A stretch of 39,270 nucleotides of DNA from positions 1 to 39,270 of IMG/VR virus record IMGVR_UViG_3300046455_000267. The stretch is one strand, 5' to 3'. Numbering within the stretch: the stretch's first letter is position 1; the number at the start of each line of letters is the position of its first letter. Shown here piece after piece: positions 23,353-28,558 of this stretch. Below the pieces are notes generated by a model. It ran no database searches, was not told the DNA's origin, and saw nothing but the letters and a program-made list of their open reading frames with translations. Source of the DNA: a virus. The translations under genes were made by a program, and so were the position numbers.

Positions 23353-23451
23353 CCGATACTCTGCGTCATGCGCTCGTCATCCGACCGGATGGCGGGCCGT
23401 TTGCGCGCTAGAATCGAATCTCACGCCCGCCAGGGCATCACGAGAGAGACC

Positions 23452-23739
23452 ATGAAAACGATAATCGCCGCAGTTCTCGCCGCAGCTTCGCTCAACGCGC
23501 ACGCCGTCATTTACAGCCCGCCCGATGAAAAGTGTCCCGATGGCGTCATCTGGTCCGATGGCATGCGCTCATGCCGGCATCTCGACGAAGAGCGCCAGCG
23601 CGCGAAGATTTCCGAGGCGAACGAGCGCTATGCGTCGAAGCGGATTCAGAGCATTCCCGGCATTTGCACAGGTGACGATTGCAATCACGTCGTCAAGATT
23701 CAGCATTGGGACGCGCGAACCGGCGCGATGCTGAACTAA
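23452..23739 (+). CDS. Secreted or periplasmic Cys-containing small protein
   Basis: 95 residues from ATG 23452 (longer frames lack a ribosome site). Residues 1-18 are a Sec signal peptide (MKTIIAAVLAAASLNAHA) with a cleavage-like AHA. The mature part has four cysteines (EKC-PDG, MRSC, GIC, DDC), so two disulfides are possible. A TAGAAT -10-like box lies at 23409. An exported protein in an early region suggests a lysogenic-conversion or superinfection role, but I do not recognise the family. Confidence 0.7.
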   Translation: MKTIIAAVLAAASLNAHAVIYSPPDEKCPDGVIWSDGMRSCRHLDEERQRAKISEANERYASKRIQSIPGICTGDDCNHVVKIQHWDARTGAMLN

Positions 23740-23754
23740 CAGCGAAAATAGTTA

Positions 23755-23793
23755 TTGACTGTGCCATCTCTCCGTGAGAGTATTTGTCTCACG
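23755..23793 (+). promoter_or_regulatory. Early promoter with 7-bp palindrome
   Basis: TTGACT (23755-23760) with GAGTAT or TATTTG as the -10 candidate. CGTGAGA (23773-23779) and TCTCACG (23787-23793) form a perfect inverted repeat over the -10. A GCGCTG/CAGCGC hairpin (23793-23808) lies in the leader. Confidence 0.6.
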
Positions 23794-23820
23794 CGCTGAC
23801 CGCAGCGCAGAACCGGAGAG

Positions 23821-24078
23821 ATGAAAATGAACGCAAACCAAATCGCATACGACGCAGCGCTCGACACTTTCCGCGCAGCTTCGGCAAAGTTTCGCGCCGT
23901 GACCGCGGCATACCGCGCGCTGGAAATCGGCGACGACGAATTCTTGGCAGCAAAGGCGGTTTTCAACGCAGCCCTGGCAGCGAGCGACGAAGCCGAAGCG
24001 ATCTACGTTGCGAACTACGTCGAAGAGGCGGAAGTCGAAGAAGTGATCGAGTCGACGCAAATCGACCTGTTCGCTTAA
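23821..24078 (+). CDS. Helical early protein ending in a sliding-clamp-type motif
   Basis: 85 residues, nearly all helix and Ala/Glu-rich (ANQIAYDAALDTFRAASAKFRAVTAAYRAL). It ends in an acidic stretch and STQIDLFA. Q-I-D-L-F fits the bacterial beta-clamp binding consensus (QL-S/D-LF) and sits at the C-terminus, where such motifs commonly occur. Clamp binding is inferred from the motif alone. Ribosome site CCGGAGAG. Confidence 0.6.
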   Translation: MKMNANQIAYDAALDTFRAASAKFRAVTAAYRALEIGDDEFLAAKAVFNAALAASDEAEAIYVANYVEEAEVEEVIESTQIDLFA

Positions 24079-24079
24079 C

Positions 24080-24169
24080 ATGACCCGCCTCGCGTACTAC
24101 CGCCACCTTCGCGCGCAAGGGTTCGCCGCCCTTGACGCGTTCCGATACATCAAGCATTGGAGCGCGTAG
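24080..24169 (+). CDS. 29-residue hypothetical peptide
   Basis: MTRLAYYRHLRAQGFAALDA..., starting one base after the previous stop. Short basic peptides of this kind (aromatic, Arg-rich) recur in phage early regions. No ribosome site is clear; translation would be coupled. Confidence 0.45.
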   Translation: MTRLAYYRHLRAQGFAALDAFRYIKHWSA

Positions 24170-24180
24170 GAGAGCAGCAG

Positions 24181-24205
24181 CGCGCCCCGACCAAGTGCGG
24201 GCGCG
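24181..24205. terminator. GC-rich stem between convergent genes
   Basis: CGCGCCC (24181-24187) pairs with GGGCGCG (24199-24205), in the gap between the plus-strand genes and the minus-strand HNH gene. It has no T-tract, so it is only a candidate bidirectional terminator. Confidence 0.35.
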
Positions 24206-24242
24206 AGCACCACCAGCAAAGGACCTCGCGCGCGTCACCGGG

Positions 24243-24725
24243 TTAATTCACCCGCGCGAAGTTCGTTCGTCCGTGTTCACCATGCAATTTCACACTTGCC
24301 GCATCGTATGCGCGCGCAGCTTCAATCTCAGTCGGAAACAAGCCCAAATATTTCGATGCGCCATCGCTTCGAATAAGAACCTGCCATTTCCTTCTGCCTA
24401 CGTGCCACGAAACACCCTTAAATCGGGACGTCGCATTTTCGAGCCGTTGCTTCGGCAGGTTCTTCATGTTCTGACCGTGCGTCACGATGCGGAGATTCGC
24501 CCGCCGGTTGTTCAGCGGGTTTCCGTCGATATGGTCGACCTCATCACCTTCGCGCGCGCCCATCAATATCCGATGCAGCGAGAGCGTCGCAGCCTTCCCG
24601 TTGATCCGCTTGCCATACACGACATAGCGACGCCCATGCATCAGGCGCCAATTGTGCGCGAGCATCACATGATCGTCGGCGTCATCGACATCGACGAGCA
24701 TTCCTCGAACGTTGAACGTGCTCAC
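24243..24725 (-). CDS. HNH endonuclease with AP2-type DNA-binding domain
   Basis: 160 residues from a GTG start at 24725. An HNH core lies at about residues 50-85 (LHRILMGAREGDEVDHIDGNPLNNRRANLRIVT: H, D-H, N-N). The C-terminus (98-158) is an AP2-like domain (SRFKGVSWHVGRRKWQVLIRSDGASKYLGLF-TEIEAARAYDAA). This architecture belongs to free-standing homing endonucleases. It is the last gene of a minus-strand accessory block and starts immediately after the previous stop (TGAGTG). Confidence 0.85.
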   Translation of the reverse strand: MSTFNVRGMLVDVDDADDHVMLAHNWRLMHGRRYVVYGKRINGKAATLSLHRILMGAREGDEVDHIDGNPLNNRRANLRIVTHGQNMKNLPKQRLENATSRFKGVSWHVGRRKWQVLIRSDGASKYLGLFPTEIEAARAYDAASVKLHGEHGRTNFARVN

Positions 24726-24902
24726 TCACAATCCCCCGAAACTAATTTTCCCGCCCGCACCACCTTTCGCGTCGAGCGGATGCGGTCGAATCACGATCGG
24801 GTAATTGCGCATCGCCTTCACCTCTTCGCGCAGTTCCCGCACCTCTTTCAGCACGTCATCGAGCGTTGTCGCGGGTTTCATCAGCACGTCGTCGCCTTCC
24901 AT
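24726..24902 (-). CDS. 58-residue protein with coiled coil
   Basis: MEGDDVLMKPATTLDDVLKE... from ATG 24902. Residues 13-33 are a heptad-like charged helix (LDDVLKEVRELREEVKAM), followed by a Pro/Gly-rich tail ending KISFGGL. It overlaps the stop of the Acb2-like gene by one base, so the two may act together. Unrecognised. Confidence 0.65.
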   Translation of the reverse strand: MEGDDVLMKPATTLDDVLKEVRELREEVKAMRNYPIVIRPHPLDAKGGAGGKISFGGL

Positions 24903-25186
24903 CACCCAAACCTCGCAATGCGCATCCCGAGAATGTGCGCGTAGTCCCGCATGTGGCTCAACTGAACGCCGAGCAGGTGACGATCGATGTCGCCCAGGTC
25001 GCGATATGCGCCGCTTCCGAAGAAATCGCAGAGCTTGCCGATCCGCGCGTCGAGTTCGGCTTTCTCGTCGATCACGTGTTGTTGCCAGTCGGGGCGGCAC
25101 GCGCCGCACATTGAGCGCTCGGCACTCATGCAACGCGGTTCGCTCGTCGTGTCGACCAGCATCGAGAACCCGGCTTCGTCCATCAT
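24902..25186 (-). CDS. Acb2/Tad1 hairpin-like protein (candidate anti-CBASS or anti-Thoeris sponge)
   Basis: 94 residues from ATG 25186 (GGAG seven bases upstream; a longer frame exists). Residues about 33-93 read DWQQHVIDEKAELDARIGKL, then DFF, a loop, then DRHLLGVQLSHMRDYAHILG and RIARF. That is the recurring pattern of Acb2/Tad1-type proteins: V-EK-ELD-KI-KL-xF, a helical turn, LL-QL-xM-xYxxIL-xRI. Those proteins bind and sequester cyclic nucleotides or TIR-derived signals. The N-terminus adds a Cys patch (C19, C27, C30), an extra element. Assignment is pattern recognition from memory, without a search. Confidence 0.6.
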   Translation of the reverse strand: MMDEAGFSMLVDTTSEPRCMSAERSMCGACRPDWQQHVIDEKAELDARIGKLCDFFGSGAYRDLGDIDRHLLGVQLSHMRDYAHILGMRIARFG

Positions 25187-25245
25187 CTCTTTCTCCGAAC
25201 AGCGAAAACGGCGATTGACTGTGCAAATAGAAATCCCGACCATGC

Positions 25246-25566
25246 GGTGCTTTGCAGAGGGTCGGGACGTATTGAGGCGAGAGCGGCCGAGATAGTCCCA
25301 ACCCGACGCAGCTGGAATTCAATCCAGCGACCTGCGCTTGACTCTCATGTGACGATCCGACCTAGAGCGGATTTCAGGTCCGCCCGGCGCCAGCCTGTTT
25401 TGTCAGTCAGCGCGTCACATGAGACTCCGAAGGTAGGGAAGGAACGCAGAGCGGCGCGCGACCTTATCGCCACTTTCGGCCGAAAGCCCTTCGGCACATC
25501 GGCGGTAGGCGGAACGCTTTCGCATCACTCGCGCATTCACGCGCCGCGCCCCTTCCCATGATCGAG
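25246..25566. ncRNA. Structured non-coding stretch inside the accessory island
   Basis: About 320 bases with no credible gene on either strand. It contains many exact inverted repeats: GTCGGG/CCCGAC (25261-25266 with 25302-25307), GCTGGA/TCCAGC (25311-25328), GACCTG/CAGGTC (25329-25334 with 25375-25380), ATCCG/CGGAT (25355-25359 with 25368-25372), a 14-of-15 match between 25339-25353 and 25412-25426, and palindrome CTTTCGG-CCGAAAG (25473-25486). Some pairs are mutually exclusive, so alternative folds are possible. An RNA, a recombination site or a protein-binding site would all fit. Confidence 0.4.
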
Positions 25567-25716
25567 TTACCGCAGGAACTTCACGATCGGCAGCACGACG
25601 ATCGACAGCACGCCGACCGCGCCAGCGACCCAGGCGGCGCCGAGCGCGAGACCGATCACCAGTTCTTTCGCGTGATAGAGCGCGGCCGATGCGCGGCGGA
25701 TTCGAATTGCTTTCAT
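25567..25716 (-). CDS. 49-residue small membrane protein
   Basis: MKAIRIRRASAALYHAKELV... followed by one long hydrophobic segment (residues about 19-46, LVIGLALGAAWVAGAVGVLSIVV). The N-terminus is strongly basic, giving a cytoplasmic N-terminus. It overlaps the 25713 gene by 4 bases (ATGA). Could be a membrane effector, holin-like or inhibitor; function not recognised. Confidence 0.65.
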   Translation of the reverse strand: MKAIRIRRASAALYHAKELVIGLALGAAWVAGAVGVLSIVVLPIVKFLR

Positions 25717-26087
25717 GCTGCGGTTCCTTCTGTGATCGTCACGCACTCGCCAGGCGCTTTCGCCTCACGGATATGCGGCGCCTCGCGTTGCAGATACTTT
25801 TCGTCGTATGCCGGCTTGCGGTCAGGTTCGCCGCCCGGCTCTTCGTCATCCTTCGTGGGCGCGATCGCGAGCAGAACGTGTTCAGCGATGCGGCTTGCCG
25901 GCCCGAGCGCGCGCGACACTTCGAGAGGGTCTGATTCGCCAGTCATGACGCGCCTCACAAGGCCAGTCATCGCAGCCCGGTATTGCATCGTGTGATCCGC
26001 CCAGGCGGGTTCGCTATGCCGGCCGGTGTCGATGTGCCACTGCCGAACGACTTCATGAAGGATTCGCGCGCATGTTCCGGGAGTCAT
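25713..26087 (-). CDS. 124-residue accessory protein of unknown function
   Basis: Helical N-terminal half (TCARILHEVVRQWHIDTGRHSEPAWADHTMQYRAAMTGLVRRVM), then DPLEVSRALGPASRIAEHVLLAI, and an acidic/Pro-rich C-terminal third (PTKDDEEPGGEPDRK). Overlaps both neighbours by 4 bases, forming a minus-strand operon. I do not recognise it. Confidence 0.65.
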   Translation of the reverse strand: MTPGTCARILHEVVRQWHIDTGRHSEPAWADHTMQYRAAMTGLVRRVMTGESDPLEVSRALGPASRIAEHVLLAIAPTKDDEEPGGEPDRKPAYDEKYLQREAPHIREAKAPGECVTITEGTAA

Positions 26088-26215
26088 CTAAGCCCTCGCA
26101 TTGGTGTGAGATGCAAGGCATGACCGAAGGGAACCGCCCCTGTCGTCGAATACCCTGCGACGTGCAGAGCATATCGTATCATATCCGCGAGATAGTTTAG
26201 AAGCGCATTTTTCAT
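26084..26215 (-). CDS. 43-residue protein, first gene of the minus-strand island
   Basis: MKNALLNYLADMIRYALHVA... from ATG 26215 with AGGG nine bases upstream; an upstream ATG at 26290 would lie in the divergent promoter. An amphipathic helix is followed by GYSTTGAVPFGHALHL. Overlaps the next gene by 4 bases. Unrecognised. Confidence 0.55.
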   Translation of the reverse strand: MKNALLNYLADMIRYALHVAGYSTTGAVPFGHALHLTPMRGLR

Positions 26216-26252
26216 CGGTATTTGCCCTATCGAATCACAGCGAGATATTCTG

Positions 26253-26282
26253 TTGACTGTTGGAATCTCTGTGCGATATGAT
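26253..26282 (+). promoter_or_regulatory. Early promoter opposite the minus-strand island
   Basis: TTGACT (26253-26258), 18-bp spacer, TATGAT (26277-26282). GAATC and GATTC flank the spacer and -10. It faces the 26316 gene; the divergent minus operon must start within the same 100 bp. Confidence 0.65.
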
Positions 26283-26315
26283 TCAATCACTGGATCAACA
26301 CCGCGAGGGACCGAA

Positions 26316-26441
26316 ATGCTGCGCTACTATGACGACTTCGAAGCCGACAACTACGACGAAGAAGAGATGACAGACGAAGAGCGCCGCGCAGCACGCGACG
26401 AAGCGCAAGCCGATCGACACTTTGCCCGGATGGATGACTGA
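26316..26441 (+). CDS. 41-residue highly acidic protein
   Basis: MLRYYDDFEADNYDEEEMTD... from ATG 26316 with GAGGGA upstream; the longer frame starting at 26253 would start in the promoter. Over a third of its residues are Asp or Glu. Highly acidic tiny phage proteins can be DNA mimics that block host nucleases or repressors, but nothing specific is visible. One base overlap with the next gene. Confidence 0.6.
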   Translation: MLRYYDDFEADNYDEEEMTDEERRAARDEAQADRHFARMDD

Positions 26442-26779
26442 TGAACCGCCCGCAACTGAACAAGCTCCCGAAACACCTGCTCGTCGAGCTTCACCGCAAG
26501 GTGATCGGGGCGCCCGGCGACTATGCCCGGAACCCGAAAGAGCATTACGTCGACGCGCTCGAAGCGCGAGGCTCGGCAGAACTTTCCGACGCGCTCGCGA
26601 CCATCGAGCGCAAGCCGCGCAAGGCTTCGCAGCGATCCATCGACAAGAAAAACGCACTGGCGAATGCGCGCGAGTTTCACGCAATCGCAAGGGCGCTCGT
26701 TTCCTGGGGTGATGACCTCGCCAACAATCCCGAAGCTATCCGCACGCTACAGGCGCGCGCGAAAAAGGCGCTCGGATAA
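26441..26779 (+). CDS. 112-residue early protein of unknown function
   Basis: Basic, helical: NRPQLNKLPKHLLVELHRKVIGAPGDYARNPKEHYVDALEARG, then RKASQRSIDKKNALANAREFHAIARAL, then ARAKKALG. A mixed Lys/Arg pattern suggests nucleic-acid contact. Not recognised. It is followed by two hairpins (26789-26808 and the terminator at 26853). Confidence 0.6.
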   Translation: MNRPQLNKLPKHLLVELHRKVIGAPGDYARNPKEHYVDALEARGSAELSDALATIERKPRKASQRSIDKKNALANAREFHAIARALVSWGDDLANNPEAIRTLQARAKKALG

Positions 26780-26788
26780 ATTCGGCTT

Positions 26789-26808
26789 GCCCGTCAACCT
26801 GGACGGGC
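26789..26808 (+). terminator. Stem-loop after the 112-residue gene
   Basis: GCCCGTC (26789-26795) pairs with GACGGGC (26802-26808). It sits 9 bases past the stop and is followed by TTCCG and a weak T-run. Confidence 0.45.
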
Positions 26809-26852
26809 TTCCGACCGTTTGCATTGTGATCTAGTGGCATAGACCACGCCGC

Positions 26853-26881
26853 GCCGCTCCGTTGAGCGGCTTTCGTCATTT
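26853..26881 (+). terminator. Terminator of the plus-strand early unit
   Basis: GCCGCTC (26853-26859), loop CGTT, GAGCGGC (26864-26870), then TTTCGTCATTT. Strong stem with T-rich tail. Confidence 0.65.
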
Positions 26882-27110
26882 GACGCCTGAAACATCGCGC
26901 GGTCGCGCAGTTGAGCGCACCGCCCTTCGGGGAAAGGGCAGCACTTGGCCTTCCTTCGGGTCTCGCGCCTCGCCATCTTTCGAGAGGGGAGAGGGTCGCG
27001 AGAGAGATGACCGCGGCGCATTGCGCACCAGACAAAGCGCGAGACCCGAAGGGATCGGTTACGCCGATCAGTCGGCCCGATGTGGACTCGGGACTTGTGT
27101 CGCAGCGGGG
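26882..27110. ncRNA. Strongly structured non-coding stretch between two terminators
   Basis: This piece is bounded by a plus-strand terminator (26853) and a minus-strand terminator (27111). It contains GCCCTT/AAGGGC, a perfect 16-bp inverted repeat between 26953-26968 and 27037-27052, GCGCATTGCGC inside that loop, GATCGG/CCGATC (27053-27069), and CCCGA/TCGGG (about 27077-27093). Frames on both strands are open here, but the composition is Arg/Ser/Pro-rich in several frames, as expected of a GC-rich non-coding stretch. It could be an RNA or a repeat element. Confidence 0.4.
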
Positions 27111-27151
27111 CAAAAAGAAAGGGGCGCCAGCCTTTTAAGCTCGCGCCCCTT
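27111..27151 (-). terminator. Terminator of the minus-strand immunity unit
   Basis: GGGGCGC (27121-27127) pairs with GCGCCCC (27143-27149), extended by A-T pairs on each side. On the minus strand it is followed by TTTCTTTTTG. It lies downstream of the 27260-27421 and repressor genes. Confidence 0.7.
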
Positions 27152-27259
27152 CAAGTACTACCCGGAGAATTCGGTACGGATTACTTCAACATGACAAAAT
27201 TGTAGCTCCTTGGAACACCCCTGTCAATACCCCTGAGAGATGAAACATCTCCGAACGAT

Positions 27260-27421
27260 TTAATGCGTTGCGCAGTGGCAACGAACGAACTCCCGACGCT
27301 CTTCAAGACTTAGCATGCTGAACGCCGCGGCGAATTCCTCTTCGGTCATCACACGCGGCGCCTCGATCAGCGCGCTGTCACTCAGTTGGCCCTTTACAGC
27401 TACGTTTTGCTCGCTCAACAT
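27260..27421 (-). CDS. 53-residue immunity-region protein
   Basis: MLSEQNVAVKGQLSDSALIE... from ATG 27421 with AAGGA upstream. The C-terminal half is a helical EEEFAAAFSMLSLEERREFVRC, ending HCATH; the Cys/His pair could bind metal but is short. It has its own promoter (27469-27497), separate from the repressor gene. A role as a small regulator or antirepressor partner is possible but unsupported. Confidence 0.6.
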   Translation of the reverse strand: MLSEQNVAVKGQLSDSALIEAPRVMTEEEFAAAFSMLSLEERREFVRCHCATH

Positions 27422-27468
27422 TTTCTTCTTTCCTTGGGTCTTGATCGACGCCGCCGCCGACTGAACAA

Positions 27469-27497
27469 ATCATACCTTTAGGTGATTTGCATTACAA
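27469..27497 (-). promoter_or_regulatory. Promoter for the 53-residue gene
   Basis: On the minus strand TTGTAA (27497-27492), 17-bp spacer, TATGAT (27474-27469). The box overlaps an ATACCTTTAGGTGAT palindrome (27472-27486). Confidence 0.7.
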
Positions 27498-27577
27498 GGA
27501 AATGATGCGAGGAAAATAACAGTTTGTTACGGGGTAACGGGAAAAATTACCCTGTCTTTCTCCTGTCTTTTCTGTGT

Positions 27578-28015
27578 TTAGCCGTGCAACTTTGTCCGCA
27601 GTGCGCGCAGGATCGCCGTTTGTGCGGCGAGCGGGTCGCGTCGGTAAAAGTCGATTGCGGTTTCCAGGAACTCTAATTCGTCCGCGTCGGTGGGGTGCGC
27701 GATCGCGGCGGATTGCTCTGCGTTGCTTGCTTGGACTGGCGCAATCGTCTCCGGCTCTCGTCTCTTCTCGTGCTGCTGATCCATCCAGCCATGAGGGAGC
27801 TTTAGCGCCTCTTCCATGAGTCGGGCCGTCTTCGGGCCGATGTTCTTATATTGGGTGTTGATGTGCGACATGTACGCCTCGCGCACGCCTAAGCGCTCTC
27901 CGAACGCCTTCATCATGCCTTTCTCCGGTGCGCCTGGGTCGTCGCGCCGAACCTCATCTTTGAAACGCTCGAACAAAACTTTGAAGTTTTTGAAGCGAAT
28001 TGAATTGATGTCCAT
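27578..28015 (-). CDS. Short HTH repressor (CI-like, no peptidase domain)
   Basis: 145 residues from ATG 28015 (GGAG upstream). Residues about 34-80 form an HTH: MKAFGERLGVREAYMSHINTQYKNIGPKTARLMEEALKLPHGWMD, the classic 'A-x2-YLS-x2-N-x3-NIG-KLARK-E-AL-LP-GWMD' repressor pattern. After residue 85 the chain is Gln/Ala/Glu-rich with a short helical end (ELEFLETAIDFYRRDPLAAQTAILRALRT). There is no S24 peptidase region, so RecA-triggered self-cleavage is not expected; another induction route, such as an antirepressor, is implied. It is divergent from the 28220 gene. Confidence 0.8.
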   Translation of the reverse strand: MDINSIRFKNFKVLFERFKDEVRRDDPGAPEKGMMKAFGERLGVREAYMSHINTQYKNIGPKTARLMEEALKLPHGWMDQQHEKRREPETIAPVQASNAEQSAAIAHPTDADELEFLETAIDFYRRDPLAAQTAILRALRTKLHG

Positions 28016-28039
28016 TAGGTAGCTCCGGCCGTAACAAAT

Positions 28040-28045
28040 ATTATA
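28040..28045 (-). promoter_or_regulatory. -10 box of the repressor promoter
   Basis: Perfect TATAAT on the minus strand, about 25 bases before ATG 28015. No good -35 match is 17 bp upstream, so activation or autoregulation may be required. Confidence 0.5.
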
Positions 28046-28145
28046 TTTTGGGTCTGATGGGAGGAAACATATCACGCCGGTACGTCAGTTGCAACTTTTT
28101 CAATCAGTAATATCACTGTATGAAGGTAATACAAATGCCCGCTTA

Positions 28146-28192
28146 ACTCTCTTTTTGGCTTGCATACTCTCTTAAGGGTGGCTATACTCTCT
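28146..28192 (+). promoter_or_regulatory. Switch promoter with three 20-bp-spaced ACTCTCT repeats
   Basis: TTGCAT (28160-28165), 17-bp spacer, TATACT (28183-28188) drives the 28220 gene. ACTCTCT occurs at 28146, 28166 and 28186, exactly 20 bp apart: one upstream of the -35, one just downstream of it, and one starting inside the -10. Two helical turns of spacing would place a bound protein on one DNA face. Confidence 0.7.
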
Positions 28193-28219
28193 CCATCGAC
28201 TACCGGAGAGGGGTGACAA

Positions 28220-28558
28220 ATGCAAGGCCAAAAGAACATGTACGGCGTTCCAGCAGAGTACGACACACAGATTCGAGCACTTCCGGCGCTGACCGCTCAC
28301 CGGGTCTGGAAGCAAGCCGGAACGCCCGTCATGATGGCAATTTGTGAGGCGGCGGGAGTGAGCTACAGGGGTTTCGAGATGGTTCGCATTGGACAAAAGA
28401 ACCTCTCGTATGCAAGCGCTCGCGTGCTCCAGTACGGGATTTTTATGTCGCTCGGCGTCGCCGTCGACCTCGATACTCTGTGCAACGCGATCAACTACCG
28501 CGAGCACCAAGAAGAATTAGCGCGCCAGGAGTTCGAAGCGGCAAGGGCGGTCGCGTGA
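28220..28558 (+). CDS. Putative switch-region DNA-binding protein (Cro/CII-position)
   Basis: 112 residues. The middle (ALTAHRVWKQAGTPVMMAICEAAGVSYRGFEMVRIGQKNLSYASARVLQYGIF) looks like a helix-turn-helix of the type found in phage regulators opposite the repressor. The end is an acidic helix (YREHQEELARQEFEAARA). First gene after the switch promoter, with GGAGAGGGG as ribosome site. A Cro-like or CII-like role is inferred from position. Confidence 0.6.
   Translation: MQGQKNMYGVPAEYDTQIRALPALTAHRVWKQAGTPVMMAICEAAGVSYRGFEMVRIGQKNLSYASARVLQYGIFMSLGVAVDLDTLCNAINYREHQEELARQEFEAARAVA

Noticed and set aside
25311-25380. tRNA-like pattern on the minus strand (T-arm-like GCTGGA/TCCAGC and D-arm-like ATCCG/CGGAT)
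   Set aside because: The T loop lacks TTC-x-A, no anticodon stem forms, and no acceptor stem closes the fold, so it is not a functional tRNA.
25247-25561. A 104-codon plus-strand frame across the gene-free stretch of the island
   Set aside because: Arg/Ser-rich, no recognisable motif and interrupted by inverted repeats; treated as non-coding.
26736-27113. Open frames on both strands over the structured immunity stretch
   Set aside because: Composition is Arg/Ser/Pro/Ala-biased in several frames, no ribosome site or domain; the stems explain the region better.
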